Shown: positions 5,547 through 5,575 of the stretch, in pieces | Layout: every line of letters starts with the position of its first letter | Numbering within the stretch: the stretch's first letter is position 1 | Assembly: GCA_946612175.1 (NCBI GenBank) | Contig: CAMOEO010000216.1 | Coordinates: 1 to 5,575 of the forward strand | Origin: an uncultured Verrucomicrobiota bacterium | GTDB lineage: Bacteria; Verrucomicrobiota; Kiritimatiellia; RFP12; UBA3636 | DNA length: 5,575 nucleotides | Direction of reading: 5' to 3' | The notes under the pieces: model-generated | What the model was told of the DNA's origin: nothing | Database searches by the model: none | What the model saw: only the letters and a program-made list of their open reading frames with translations | Translations under genes and position numbers: made by a program

Positions 5547-5555
5547 GCGCCGCAA
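5527..5555 (-). promoter_or_regulatory. Sigma70-type promoter of metXW, predicted leaderless
   Basis: On the minus strand a perfect TATAAT (5532-5527) lies 17 nt after TTGCGG (5555-5550, 3 of 6 to consensus, with the TTG conserved). Only 8 nt separate the -10 from the ATG at 5518. Transcription should therefore begin at or within a few bases of the start codon. No purine-rich ribosome site exists in the interval, which is all C and G. There is no room for a SAM riboswitch or attenuator downstream of this promoter. Confidence 0.7.
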
Positions 5556-5575
5556 GCGCTTTGCATCCCTGGACC

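Noticed and set aside
2997..5555. 852-codon open frame on the minus strand covering metXW and ppiB out of frame
   Set aside because: It is Arg/Pro-rich throughout and overlaps two genes with complete catalytic motifs in other frames.
5519..5575. SAM riboswitch upstream of metXW
   Set aside because: Only 57 nt are available, and the promoter predicts a transcript starting at the ATG, leaving no leader to fold.
1..5575. CRISPR array, tRNA, rRNA, IS element or phage genes
   Set aside because: No regularly spaced direct repeats, no tRNA-like cloverleaf and no transposase or phage motifs were seen. The sequence is almost fully covered by five housekeeping-type genes.

Overview
This window comes from a very GC-rich bacterium. 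Third codon positions are almost all G or C, and the antisense frames stay open for long stretches as a result. All five genes lie on the minus strand, so transcription runs from high to low coordinates. The gene content is chromosomal housekeeping. A single-protein MetX-MetW, an OpdA-type M3 peptidase with small palindromic inserts, and a stand-alone PqqD-like protein would fit the PVC group (for example Kiritimatiellota or other Verrucomicrobiota-related lineages). That placement is a low-confidence inference.

Layout in transcription order. (1) 5519-5575: upstream region of metXW with a clear -35/-10 pair whose -10 is so close to the ATG that the mRNA should be leaderless or nearly so. (2) 3710-5518: a fused homoserine O-acyltransferase (MetX) and MetW. 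(3) 3614-3709: intergenic region with a second strong promoter whose -35 overlaps the metXW stop codon, followed by a GC-rich leader hairpin. (4) 3113-3613: cytoplasmic cyclophilin, PpiB type. (5) 2611-3105: dCMP deaminase, ComEB type. (6) 449-2599: M3 oligopeptidase, PrlC/OpdA type. (7) 30-452: PqqD-like small protein. (8) 1-43: a 19-bp near-perfect hairpin that covers the last codons and stop of gene 7 and touches the window edge.

The last four genes are separated by 7 nt, 11 nt and a 4-nt ATGA overlap, so they form one tight operon driven by the promoter at 3685-3713. metXW is a separate upstream transcription unit. Functionally the operon mixes protein folding (PpiB), dUMP supply for thymidylate (ComEB), peptide turnover (PrlC) and a possible peptide-binding protein (PqqD-like). 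Only the last two suggest a shared peptide substrate, and that link is speculative.

The most unusual structure is inside prlC. Two short in-frame inserts make the protein longer than E. coli OpdA. Each holds a GTAG tetranucleotide followed by a GC-rich palindrome, as in REP elements. One is flanked by a 10-bp direct repeat with a 51-bp period. No complete novel defence, mobile or RNA system is visible.
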